From Podocnemis expansa (taxonomy: Eukaryota > Chordata > Testudines > Podocnemididae), in contig ML681990.1 in assembly GCA_007922195.1 (NCBI GenBank), forward strand, positions 34,793,733-34,857,732: DNA of 64,000 nucleotides. Reading direction: 5' to 3'. The position numbers were made by a program, and so were the translations under genes. Below the pieces are notes generated by a model. That model had not been told where the DNA came from. It ran no database searches and saw only the letters and a list, made by a program, of their open reading frames with translations. This document shows positions 21,650 to 30,785 of the stretch, piece by piece (the first letter of the stretch is position 1; each line of letters opens with the position of its first letter).

Positions 21650-21807
21650 TATGAGCTTGAAAGCAAGTCTCTTATCAACAGAAGTTGGATCCCATAAAAG
21701 ATATTATCTTACCCATTCTGTCTCACAGCAAAATTGTCCTTTATGACCTACACAGTAAATCTCTACCTCAATATTCAGTAATGCACTGCAGAAGTTCTAT
21801 GTGTACA

Positions 21808-22034
21808 GGGTACATCTAGAGAGAAATTAAAGACCCATCACACAGCTCTAACAAGCCCAGGCAGATGCCTCGGGCTTGTGGAGCTCAGGTGAAAATCACT
21901 GTGTGGACACTCAGGCTGGTGCCCGAGTCTGGGGCCTGTCTAGCAATTTTCCAGGCCCAAGACCCTGAGCTCATGAGCCTTAGTCAGATGACCTGGGCCA
22001 GTAGTGCTTTTTTTGTGCCTGCGTAGATATATCC
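21808..22034. mobile_element. Probable MITE
   Basis: GGGTACATCTAGAGAG at the left and TGCGTAGATATATCC at the right (reverse complement GGATATATCTACGCA) resemble diverged GGGTATGTCTACAC ends. The interior 'CTGGGCCAGTAGTGC' and similar blocks fit the same group. No convincing TSD. Confidence 0.5.
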
Positions 22035-22740
22035 AGAGGCGTCGTTGACATTTGCAACACGGGGCCTGTGCCCCGAATCTCCCAGGCAGGGCCCCAAATG
22101 AATTTTCCTATAGCAGCACATGTGCTCTGCCTGTCTGCCTGGGAGGGCGGAGCTAAACTGCTGCCCACCCCAAAAACCCTGAGTGTGCTGCATGCATGCA
22201 GACACTCCGACTGCTGCAGAACAGCAGAGCGGGAATTTAAAATCCATTCTTCAGTTAGACTGCTCTCTTCCTCGGGCCCCTAGTCGGGCAGGCGGTGTGG
22301 CCTGGGATCCCCTGTGGGGCAGGGGAGGCAGGCCCCAGGTCAGGTCAGGCCGGGCCAACAGCATGGCCAAGAATCGGCTCAGGTGGGGCAGGCCCCAGGA
22401 TGGGACGAGCAGGCAGCATGGCAGAGGATTGGCTGGGGGTAGGATCAGGCCCTGGATGGGGCCCAGTTGGCTTCACAGCTGGGGATCAGCAGTAGGGGTA
22501 GGCCACAGGTCAGGCTGGGCCAGCAGCACAGCCAGGGTGAGGAGGTGGTAGCAAGCCCTGAGTTGTTGTGACCGGGGATCGGCTGGGTTGGGCAGCAGGC
22601 CCCAGGTCAGGTCAGTCCGGTGGTGGGTGGGGACTTGAGATGGGGGTCTGGAAGGGGTGGGGTTTTGGGATGGGCACCTGGAAAGGAGCAGGGCTTGGGC
22701 CTGTGCACCAAATATTTTTACTGCCCAGCAATGGCCCTAG
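22034..22740. mobile_element. hAT-like element with internal VNTR
   Basis: It begins CAGAGGCGTCGTTG and ends CAGCAATGGCCCTAG (reverse complement CTAGGGCCATTGCTG). The flanks read ...GATATATCC and ...ACATATCC, a likely imperfect 8-bp duplication. The interior is GC-rich and holds a degenerate tandem repeat. The frames of 60-122 codons in it come from composition, not genes. Confidence 0.65.
22322..22620 (+). repeat. Degenerate ~58-bp tandem repeat
   Basis: About four to five units start with GGGGCAGGCCCCAGG-like text (22,325; 22,384; 22,441; 22,497; 22,592) and contain GGCCAGCAGCATGGCC and GGATCGGCTGG variants. It lies wholly within the hAT-like element, so it may have been amplified with that family. 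Confidence 0.6.
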
Positions 22741-22891
22741 ACATATCCAAATAAACCAGAAAATTAGAATACAGATATTTCTTTGGCATCTGAGAAAGTT
22801 GGGGTTTGTTTGCTTGTTTGTTTTATTGTCAGCCTTCTCATAACAATAACTTGCTGGCTTTCTGACAGCTTTTGTCCTAAGAAATCTGATA

Positions 22892-23182
22892 AAGCAAAAC
22901 AAACAAGGAGTCTTGTGGCACTTGAAGACTAACCAATTTATCTGTTGCATAAGCTTTCATGGGAGAAAATCCCACTATGTGAGATGCTTAAAAGATGGGA
23001 GAATTTACAGAAGGGAAGGAAAATAAATGCTGGGAAGTGTAAGTCATGGGATCAAGTCACACTGTAACAGCAAATCAAAGCATGAAATCTCATGCAATAA
23101 ATAAATTTGTTAGTCTTTAGGTGCCACAGGACTCATTTTTTTCTTTGCTGAACTAGACAAACACAGCTACCCCTTTGGAACT
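22892..23182. mobile_element. Foldback element from PLE family A ends
   Basis: The left arm (GGAGTCTTGTGGCACTTGAA ... GGGAGAAAATCCCACT ... AAATAAATGCTGGGAAGTG) and the right arm (TCATGCAATAAATAAATTTG ... TAGGTGCCACAGGACTC ... AACACAGCTACCCCTTTGG) are inverted. The left arm extends into the PLE 3' UTR ('TAAGTCATGGGATCA'), which ties it to the PLE at 2.4-4.5 kb. Confidence 0.8.
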
Positions 23183-24162
23183 AATAAAGTAACTAGGTTT
23201 TTAGATCCCGTCATTGCTTTTTCAACCATTTTTTTCTATTTAAAACTTAACTAGGTCTAAAAACACTTAAAGCACTCATCAGATGGATTTATATAGAAGG
23301 TTAATAATAGGGTCTAGTTGAGAGAAAATATTGCTTATTATCAATTATTTTCATTTGTGTGCATTGTTCTGCACTCTGATGTGTTATTTAAATTGACATG
23401 GGTATTTTACAATAAATAATTTAATTTTCTATCTGCTATTCAAATAGATATTTAAGGTGCGACTTTTACTTTGTTTCACTTCTGTATCACACTAAATATA
23501 GTATACAAAATTTTAAGGCTGATTTACAATAGATATTGTTTCAGTCCATCAACAACTATTTGCAAATTTGATACAACTTTGCCAAATAATTTTAGCAAAA
23601 AGAAAAATTTTCACACCAGATTCAGAAAAGGACTTTGATGCCAATTCACAAGACAGCCAAAGGAGAAGGAGGTTGATGCTCTTTTTAATAATGTTTCACC
23701 CAGTGGTTAAGGCACTCTGATGTGGAACAGTGGTTTGAATTCTGCACTCTGATATGTCTGAAAAATATCTCCTCACTACTGGGCTACTAGATGTTCTGAA
23801 GAAGGTGTCTTTCAGTCTCTCTTACTGAAGCTGTTCCAGAGTGTATGAAATATCTGAATAGCCATAAGAGCAGGGATTTAAATCCAGTAAATTCTCAATT
23901 ACTAATCTTTAATGTAATATCGCCAACTTCTGAACTATACATTATTTCATGTAAGAAAAAGGCAGCTTCTTTGCAACTATGCATTATTTCATATCATAAT
24001 TTTCAAATTAACCTAAACTATGAATAACTTAATTTGACAGTAAATTATCCTGCTATGCTTTATACGGTCACTCAGTAGTTACTTCATCTCTGTAATGATC
24101 AAGCGTGGAGACCTTCTTACTCCAATTCTCACTTTCATCTAATGAAGGAATAGAAATTTGAA
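23183..24162. other. Non-coding DNA; no feature seen
   Basis: AT-rich, without a recognised repeat or gene. Confidence 0.5.
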
Positions 24163-24558
24163 AACACAGACAAGGACTCCTGTGGCACTTAGAAACTAAC
24201 AAATGTATCTATCTCATGAGCTTTTGCAGGAGAAAATCCCACTTTGTCAGATGCTTTGAATATGGGGGGGGCTTACAGAATGGGAGGAAAATAAATGCAA
24301 GGAAATGTAAGTCATGGGATCAGGCCACAGTGTATTAGCAATCAAATTAGCTGTTACAGTGTGATCTGATCCCACAACTTAACAATTCCCTGCATTTATT
24401 TCCTCCTGTTCTGTAAGTTGCCCATCTTCAAAGCGTCTGACAAAGTGATTTTCTCCCATGAAAGCTCACGTGATAACTAAATTTGTTAGTCTTTAAGTGC
24501 CATAGGACGCCTTGTTTGTTTTGCTGAACTGGACTAACACAGCTACCCCTTTGGAACT
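24163..24558. mobile_element. Foldback element from PLE family A ends, large arms
   Basis: The left half (from CAAGGACTCCTGTGGCAC through GGGAGGAAAATAAATGCAAG to CATGGGATCAGGCCAC) is mirrored by the right half (TGATCCCACAACTTAACAAT, TGCATTTATTTCCTCCTGTT, CCATCTTCAAAGCGTCTGAC, TTTAAGTGCCATAGGACG). Arms are roughly 160-170 bp with a loop of about 40 bp. The right arm also carries the outer head 'ACTAACACAGCTACCCCTTT'. No coding sequence lies between the arms. Confidence 0.85.
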
Positions 24559-24845
24559 TAGAAATTTGAAGAATTCTGTAAAAGTTTCATGATAGAACCA
24601 GAGCTCAAGTCAAGTTACCAAGATTATAGAAAACCTAGGTTATATTTTGAATCAACTTAGGCTAAAACACAGTTCCCCTTGGAAACTGTTCAAGTCTGTG
24701 GTTTTGGTTGAGTTTTGTTTTCAATTTTTGAGTTAATTTAAAAACAAAACTCAAACCAAAACTCAAGAGATGAAGTTGCTTGTGAATCAAAACCACAAAG
24801 AGGTTTCATAACATTCTTATGAATGAAACCACCAACCGTCCCAAA

Positions 24846-25500
24846 ATGTGTCTACACTGTAATTAGAGACTATGGCTATGTTCACACACAGGGGATTATT
24901 TCGATACAAGTTGTTTCGATACAAGTTGTATCGAAATAACGCCTTATTTCGAAATAAGTTAATTCGAATTAACAGTTTGTTAATTCAAATTAAGGAAAAA
25001 AGCAGGAATCAAAATAGCATGTTCAGACAATAGTTATTTCAAAATGAGTCACCGTTGTTTCAAAACAACATGTTCAGACAGCATTGTTTCGAAACAATCG
25101 TTTCAAAACAACGTTTCATCCCCACATGGGGTTTAAGTTGTTTCAAAACAACGCCATTGTTTCGAAACAACAGAACCCGTTGTTTCGAAACAACTGTGCG
25201 TCGTGTAAACATGGCCTTTCTTATTTCGAAACAACCTCTTTTGTTTCAAAATAAGACTGCTGTGTGAACACACCCTATATGATAGATAGATATACTAATC
25301 TAGCTTCACTCTAATTAGCTTGAATAACAATTGTAGTAAAGCTGCAGCAGCATGGGCTAGGAACTCAGGCATATACCCAGGATTCAGGGGGTGGGAGAGT
25401 TGTAAAGCTCATGTTGCTGTGGCTTTGTTGCTATTGTTGTTCAAACTAGGCAGGTCACAGCTAGCTTTGATGTGCCTGCATGTGCTGTATTTACACATCA
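24846..25500. mobile_element. Older MITE, host of a younger one
   Basis: 'TGTGTCTACACTGTAATTAG' at the left, and 'CTAATTAGCTTGAATAACAA', 'GCAGCAGCATGGGCTAGGAA' and 'ATACCCAGGATTC' at the right, resemble the interior of GTCTACAC-type MITEs. A younger MITE (24,874-25,275) interrupts it. Boundaries on the right are approximate. Confidence 0.55.
24874..25275. mobile_element. MITE with TAT duplication and palindrome array
   Basis: Ends GGCTATGTTCACACA and, reverse-complemented, GGGTGTGTTCACACA. TAT flanks both sides (24,871-24,873 and 25,276-25,278). The 402-bp interior contains about eight copies or near-copies of the palindrome TTGTTTCGAAACAA, plus TTATTTCGAAATAA and TTAATTCGAATTAA. The 70-codon frame in it is translated palindrome repeat and is not a gene. 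Confidence 0.9.
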
Positions 25501-25910
25501 GATATCCACAAGTCATACTGCATGGTTCAACCTTAATACAAACTTGGCAAGGGGAAAGTTACATAGTAGGTTTCATTGACTCGGAGGAGTTGACAGCAAT
25601 AATGAGAAGATTTAACACTTTCCTTTGCTCTTTTTAAAATTATTGAAGGAATAAAATAACTAAGAGCAAGTAAAATGTTTATTACAGAAGAAAATGAATG
25701 AACATTTTTCTACTATATTTTAAATGTGAAAAAGAACAAGACTTTTTTGAAGAAAGGAAAGTATTTAAATAACTCTACACTCTTGGGAACCACTCCCATC
25801 TGCCACAGAAATAGAAGTCTTCACACAGATTTTAATAGAAGTTGGATCTACCCCCTTTCCTGATATGTAAAATCTTAATACAGCACCCGTCAATGAAAAC
25901 ATATCATAAG
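25501..25910. other. Non-coding DNA; no feature seen
   Basis: AT-rich sequence without recognised repeat or gene. Confidence 0.45.
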
Positions 25911-26308
25911 CAGGGGTATCAAAATCATCTGATATGGTGGGCCAGAGTTGACTTAAATATACCTCAAGTGGGCCGTACATACCATAAATTGAAATACTAG
26001 GGCACACTTGCAGCATCACACAGTGATGTGTATGCAAGACTGCACTGTGTAATTCAACACACTCTCTCTCTCTTTCTGTCTCTCTCTCTGTTAGGGAAGA
26101 GTGTATGGACTGACAGAGCATAGTCTTGCATACCCAGTGCTCCACAATGCCACGAGACCTGACACTATCATGTCATCGCGGAGTGCTGGATGTTTGAGAC
26201 CACCCTCTCTCTCTGTTAATGTGTGGTCCTGTGGAGAGTAGTCATAGGCCAGCTGGAAATGATTTGAGGGCCAGATGTGGCCCATGGGCCACATGTTTGA
26301 CACCCCTG
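25911..26308. mobile_element. hAT non-autonomous element (CAGGGGTGTCAAAC type)
   Basis: Starts CAGGGGTATCAAAATCATCT and ends, reverse-complemented, CAGGGGTGTCAAACATGTGG. The flanks ATCATAAG and CCATAGAG may be a decayed 8-bp duplication. Near the ends are the typical GTGGGCC / GGCCCATGGGCC blocks. A (CT)n tract lies at 26,060-26,092. Confidence 0.85.
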
Positions 26309-26769
26309 CCATAGAGGACCTGAATACAGTGCATTCAGAAACTTTGCCTTACCTACAAATGATTTACAAAAACCACAATTATCACTGCTGCCAGGACAGA
26401 GGCAGCTACTTTCAGTATCCTCAGCAGGTCTGTTGGAAGTTGTAGGTATCTTACATTGGTCACCTGAAAATCACATCAGCTCAGTGAAAGAAAGAAGCCA
26501 CATGTCCTGGAAGGTAACAGTACCATGTGTTGGATAAAGTCCATCATTTTTACATAACTCTCATAAGAAGTGACCACATTTTCAAAACTTACTGAAATAC
26601 TGATGGCATTTATAGATTTCTACGGATACCTTGATATGGAATAAAAGCTTCTCCTAAAGATCTCAGACTAAAGGCAAAGATACCCAGTATCTATTTCATA
26701 AATGTCTAAGAAACCTAATAATTATGAAGTTTGATACCCCAGTACTAAGCTGTAACATATAGTATGCAG
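26309..26769. other. Non-coding DNA; no feature seen
   Basis: No recognised repeat or gene. Confidence 0.45.
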
Positions 26770-26889
26770 TGATGTTGTAGCTGTGTCAATCCCAGAGGGA
26801 AAAGATACAGAGAAATTAGAGAAACAAGATGAATGAGGTAATATCTGTTATTAGACTAAACATCTCTTGGTGAGAAACAAAGTTTTGTC

Positions 26890-27223
26890 CAGGAACATAA
26901 CTAGGCCAGGACAAGCAGGGCAAAGACCCAGGTGAGAAATTTTAGAGGGCGCAGGGGACAGATCCAGCTTCCTGCAGCGGCTGGTGACAGATCTGGATCC
27001 CTGCAGCCTACTGGCAATGGCGACAGCTTCCCACTGCCTCTGGTAGCAGCTGGTGATGGATCTGGATCCTTGTGGCCTGCTGGCGGCAGCAGCTGGGGAC
27101 AACTCTGGATCCATCCCCAGCTGCCTGGCTACAGACGGATGGGGGCCAGGGCTGGATCAGGCCCAGAGGGGAGCATCTGGGGCTGCTTGCCCCAGGTATG
27201 TAAACTACTAGTTTACGGCTCTG
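26890..27223. mobile_element. hAT non-autonomous element, perfect 8-bp TSD
   Basis: Starts CAGGAACATAACTAGGCC and ends, reverse-complemented, CAGAGCCGTAAACTAGTAG. The duplication GTTTTGTC is perfect (26,882-26,889 and 27,224-27,231), and removing it rejoins the PLE terminal sequence. The GC-rich interior has no gene. Confidence 0.95.
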
Positions 27224-27514
27224 GTTTTGTCTTACACAGAGCTTTTCTTCAGGACTGGGAAGCTTATTAAAAGTGTCAAAGCTAAATACAAGATGGAACA
27301 GAGAGTTCTCCACAAGTAGTTAACACATATTTGAAGGGATCATTCAAAAGGAAGTGTAGCATGTTAACAGCTGGCCAATCAGAGAGAGGAAAAGAAGAAA
27401 GGAGCAGCTGGGTAGTTCCAGGTTGCAGGCCCCTCATCCTGAAAGAAATCTTTCCTGAACCCTCTCTGCTGACTTTCAAACAATCCCCCATCCCTCCCAG
27501 TTCATCATCAGAAG

Positions 27515-29041
27515 CAGAGATTAAAATAAGGGGGGAACACCCCAGAACACTGTTCCAAGGCCCACCAATTTTAGGGGTCAGTGTTCTGGGGCCCCTCAAA
27601 ATAAAATAATGGGGCAGAATGCAGCCCAGTAGGCCAGCTGGCAAGGAGTTGCAGCAGCCTAGGAATTTTTCAATCTTGAGCATGCTTGGGGCAAGAGCAG
27701 CCTGTGGCCATGTAATACCCCTCAGTTGAAACCTCCCTCGCCAGCCCACCCTGGCAGTGAGTCTGGCACGGACGTGCCACTGCTGGCCCCGGCAGAGGGA
27801 CAAGGAGTAGAAACAGCTGAGGCAGGCGGCAGTTTCAGTCCAGGGGAGCCCTATGGTGGGGCTGGAGAAAGTGGGATGATGAGTGACCCCTGAGCTTCAG
27901 ATGGAACCGCTGCACCCCAGAGCACTCCCCTGGGGACTGGGATGATGGCCATCACTGCTGGGCTTTGGGGGGATGGGTGTTGGTCTCTGGGATCAGGTGG
28001 ACACAGAGCTGCCTGGTTTGTAAGGGGAAAATGGCGCCCATGTGTGTGAGACTGCACACATCCAGGATACTTCCTGCAGTGTGTTGACACACACTCCACT
28101 CCACACACACACACATACAGCTTCACACATACACACACCCTGCTCCACACAACCACCAGCAGCATCCCCTGCCCCCAGCACACTCCCTCAACTCTGCAGA
28201 AAACATATGCCTGGTGCCTTCCTGTGGGGTGTGTGTCACGGGGTGCCCGGAGGGGCTGCAGCTCATTCCTTGGCTGGAACAGAGGGGCCATGCACATTAC
28301 TTCATGTTCCAAAGCCACACCCTGTATTGCATGTGCAGCACTCTGTGACTCCCCCAACTCTGCCCCCCAAACAGATGTGGGCTCCTAGTTAGGCTCATGG
28401 GATGGGCCCCACCGCAAACTGGGTAGGCACGTATGTGCTGTAAATGTATGCACATCCATGTGTGTATGTGCTGACACCCCAGAACTGCATCCCATGATGG
28501 GATGTGCAACCCCCTTCCCCCCTCAATGCATGTGCATTTCTGTGCTAGAGAGTAGAATTTTGACAGGAAATTTCTTTATTGCACAGCAATTTACTGTGGG
28601 GGTTGCAGTGACATTTCTTGCTCAACCAATATTTATTGCACAAACAATATTTATTGTGGGCTGCAATGGCATTCATTGCACAAGCAATAAATGCAGTTTT
28701 GTGTTTTTGTCTCGATTGTTTCTGCTAATGCCTTGCATCGTGTTCAGTCAATTACATATCATCTTTTATTTAGTTATTACATTGTTAATTACAATACTGG
28801 TGTCATGGAGTGTTTTCTAGTTTGTGACAACAACTGCTATAGCATAAATGCCATATAAAATTATAAGTATTTTTATGGAGCATGAGTGATTCATCTGGTA
28901 CTGAGAAGTAGTTGCAAATGCCTACCTAGGCTGAGACCCGCACATGCATGAAGGGGGCCTGGATAATATGGGCAGGGGGCCCAGAGATTAGGATGGTTCC
29001 AAGGCCCATCAAATTATACTTTAACCACTGACAGAAGCATG
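27515..29041. mobile_element. Large DNA-transposon-like insertion, no transposase
   Basis: The left end CAGAGATTAAAATAAGG and the right end, reverse-complemented, CAGTGGTTAAAGTATAA look like diverged hAT termini. The flanks TCAGAAG and ACAGAAG suggest a duplication. About 1.5 kb of GC-rich, partly CA-rich DNA separates two parts of the same PLE (RT C-terminus and GIY-YIG). Both ends carry AAGGCCCA(C/T)CAA blocks. Frames of up to 173 codons inside show no domain. Confidence 0.6.
28571..28692 (+). repeat. Short tandem/inverted repeat around TTTATTGCACAAGCAAT
   Basis: The blocks TTTATTGCACAGCAATTTAC, TATTTATTGCACAAACAATA and CATTCATTGCACAAGCAATA recur at spacings of about 40-60 bp. Each has an inverted half (ATTGC...GCAAT), giving a repeated palindrome. 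It is inside the 27.5-29.0 kb insertion. Confidence 0.6.
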
Positions 29042-29049
29042 TTCTCCAC

Positions 29050-29485
29050 ATATCAAGACAAACAAATTCAAATGTCACCAGACCCTGCCAGAACAACTGA
29101 CGAAAAACCTATAGCCATATCTCCACTGTGGTGATAACATCCCCCAGAACACAACTTTCAAGATCCATGTGTCCTACACATGCTTGTCACACTATGTGGC
29201 ATACCTCATCCTGTGTGCTAAATGCCTCAAGATGTGTGTTAAACCACACTCACTACATTCATGAAAGAACTCACACAGGAAAACGATAAAAAGACAAAAA
29301 CACCTCATCATATGTGTTGAACACTCACAAAGCAATCTATATATCTGACCTCTCAGTCCTCATCCTCAAAGGAAACCTGCATAGCACTTTCCAAAGATGT
29401 GTCTGGAAGCATGAATTCATATTTCTGCTAGACTCTAAAAATCATGTACCAAATAGAGATACTGAATTTATGGCTTATTACAACA
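29050..29485 (+). pseudogene. GIY-YIG remnant of PLE family B (second copy)
   Basis: Reading frames broken by stops contain 'SDLSVLILKGN' and 'FIFLLDSKNH', as in the 20.4 kb copy, followed by 'YYNNL' and the 3' tail. The YVG core region is badly eroded. No activity is plausible. Confidence 0.6.
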
Positions 29486-29660
29486 ATCTATAATTCATTC
29501 AACACCATCACCACCACTACCCCCGATGTTCCCTTCTCACTTTCTCCCTCTGAATGGAGAGGAATTAGTGAGCCAGTCTCTTGAAATGTATGTTAACTAC
29601 TTATGTCAAACAACCTGTTTCACCTCGTGTTTACCTGTGACATGCCGAGTACATTTCCCA

Positions 29661-30511
29661 GACGTTTAATATAATGCTTTTTAAAGGATGTGCAGTAGAA
29701 AATGCTTTTCATGTAAGGAAAAGTCCTTTTTTTTTTCTAGTACTTTCTCATTAATATACTACCAAATGTCTTCATCCTCACTGAACTCCTATGTTCAGCA
29801 AGGCATATCTCCCTTTTGGGTACCAAACTTGTGCCTTCTCAGCTTAAAGGATGTTGTCATGAAAATGGACTTGTGTTAAAACTACAGTAAAAATTTCCTT
29901 TAGAAACTTATGTGAAATTAAGAACAGTCTGTTCCTCCCTCAAATAGGGCCCATTTAAAAATCATCATACCTCTCCAGTCAAGTGAAAGGAAAGGCAGGT
30001 ATCTTCTACTTCCATATTTTATACCAGCTCATATGGTGGAAGGAATGCAAACCCCTTGTTTCCATCCTCTAATGTAACTACAGCTTTCCTGGACTGTTTG
30101 ACAATGTATGTTCACATGTAATTTCACAATAAAAGCCTTCTTCGTCATAGTGTCTGATCTGAATGAGGACTGAGTGGTCACCTCGAATTCAAAAGCCTTT
30201 AATATAGTGCATTAAATCTAACATAATCCTGTAATCAAACACAACTAAAACACTAATGTATGTTTATATTGTCTATGGCTATTAAAATAAAATTGAAGAT
30301 GATAATCCTTGCAATCCAAATAACCCTTGCAGTATATATTTTATGTGGATTTTCCCAATACACAATTAACTGGTCAACTAACAAAGTCCTGTGTTTTTGT
30401 TTCTTTAACAACTCTGGAATCTGTTGAAGCCAACTGTGGTGTTTGAAGTAATAAAATTAATAGCAATAGTAATTAAGAGCCCAAAAAGGACTTTGGAAAT
30501 GACTGAGGGCT
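29661..30511. other. Non-coding DNA; no feature seen
   Basis: AT-rich sequence without recognised genes or repeats. Confidence 0.45.
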
Positions 30512-30785
30512 TCTCTTTGCTACTGCTGTTACAACACCATAGCTATGGAGCTGCCACAATAATGTAGACATTTGCTACTGCAATGTAAGTATGTTTCCCT
30601 TGTGCATTTTATCTACCCCTAAAGAGGTGGTAAGTAGGTTGCCAGAAAAATTCATCAACCTAACAGTGTCTGTACTGGAACTTGGGTCAGCTTTACTGTG
30701 GGTCTCAGTGGGGATGAATTTTTCATACTCCCAAGCAATGGAGCTAGGTCAGCCTAAGGGGTATATTGGGCCTGAGTTTAATATA
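30512..30785. mobile_element. Diverged MITE of the GTCTACAC group
   Basis: 'GGGCTTCTCTTTGCTACTGC', 'AATGTAGACATTTGCTACTG', 'GAGGTGGTAAGTAGGTTGCC' and 'TGAATTTTTCATACTCCC' follow the order of blocks in turtle MITEs that carry internal GTAGACA motifs and palindromic TTTTTCA cores. Ends are eroded and no TSD is visible. Confidence 0.5.

Larger units (their letters stand above)
18390..21740 (+). mobile_element. Penelope-like element, family B, nested insertions
   Basis: Plus-strand PLE fragments can be followed across several insertions. An RT C-terminal piece lies at 18,560-18,780 (including 'LKQLQPVLNREHIL' and 'LLLAFKQPP'), then a GIY-YIG domain at 20,395-20,800. The 3' tail is at 20,940-21,141 and 21,650-21,740 ('GAAGAGCTCTGTAT', 'AACAGAAGTTGGATCCCATA'). 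The tail's reverse complement matches the left end of the family B copy at 26,770-27,370, so this family has inverted terminal copies. Insertions between these parts are a family A terminal element (18,783-20,376), another family A end (20,801-20,930) and a MITE (21,142-21,649). Confidence 0.75.
26770..29660 (+). mobile_element. Penelope-like element, family B, second copy
   Basis: The left end (26,770-27,370) is an inverted copy of the family's 3' tail. Its blocks 'ATCTGTTATTAGACTAAACA', 'CACAGAGCTTTTCTTCAGG' and 'AGTAGTTAACACATATTT' match the reverse complement of 20,940-21,141 and 21,650-21,735. An RT C-terminal fragment follows at 27,420-27,510 ('EIFPEPSLLTFKQSP'), then a GIY-YIG piece at 29,050-29,485 and a 3' tail at 29,485-29,660 ('CAACCTGTTTCACCTCGTGT', 'TACCTGTGACATGCCGAGTA'). 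Two DNA elements interrupt it: 26,890-27,223 and 27,515-29,041. Confidence 0.75.

Noticed and set aside
21205..22551. Frames of 60-146 codons
   Set aside because: Translated GC-rich interior of a MITE and a hAT-like element with tandem repeats.
25055..25267. 70-codon open frame
   Set aside because: Translation of the TTGTTTCGAAACAA palindrome array in a MITE.
27282..28392. Frames of 116-173 codons
   Set aside because: Within the DNA insertion and CA-rich sequence; no recognisable protein family.
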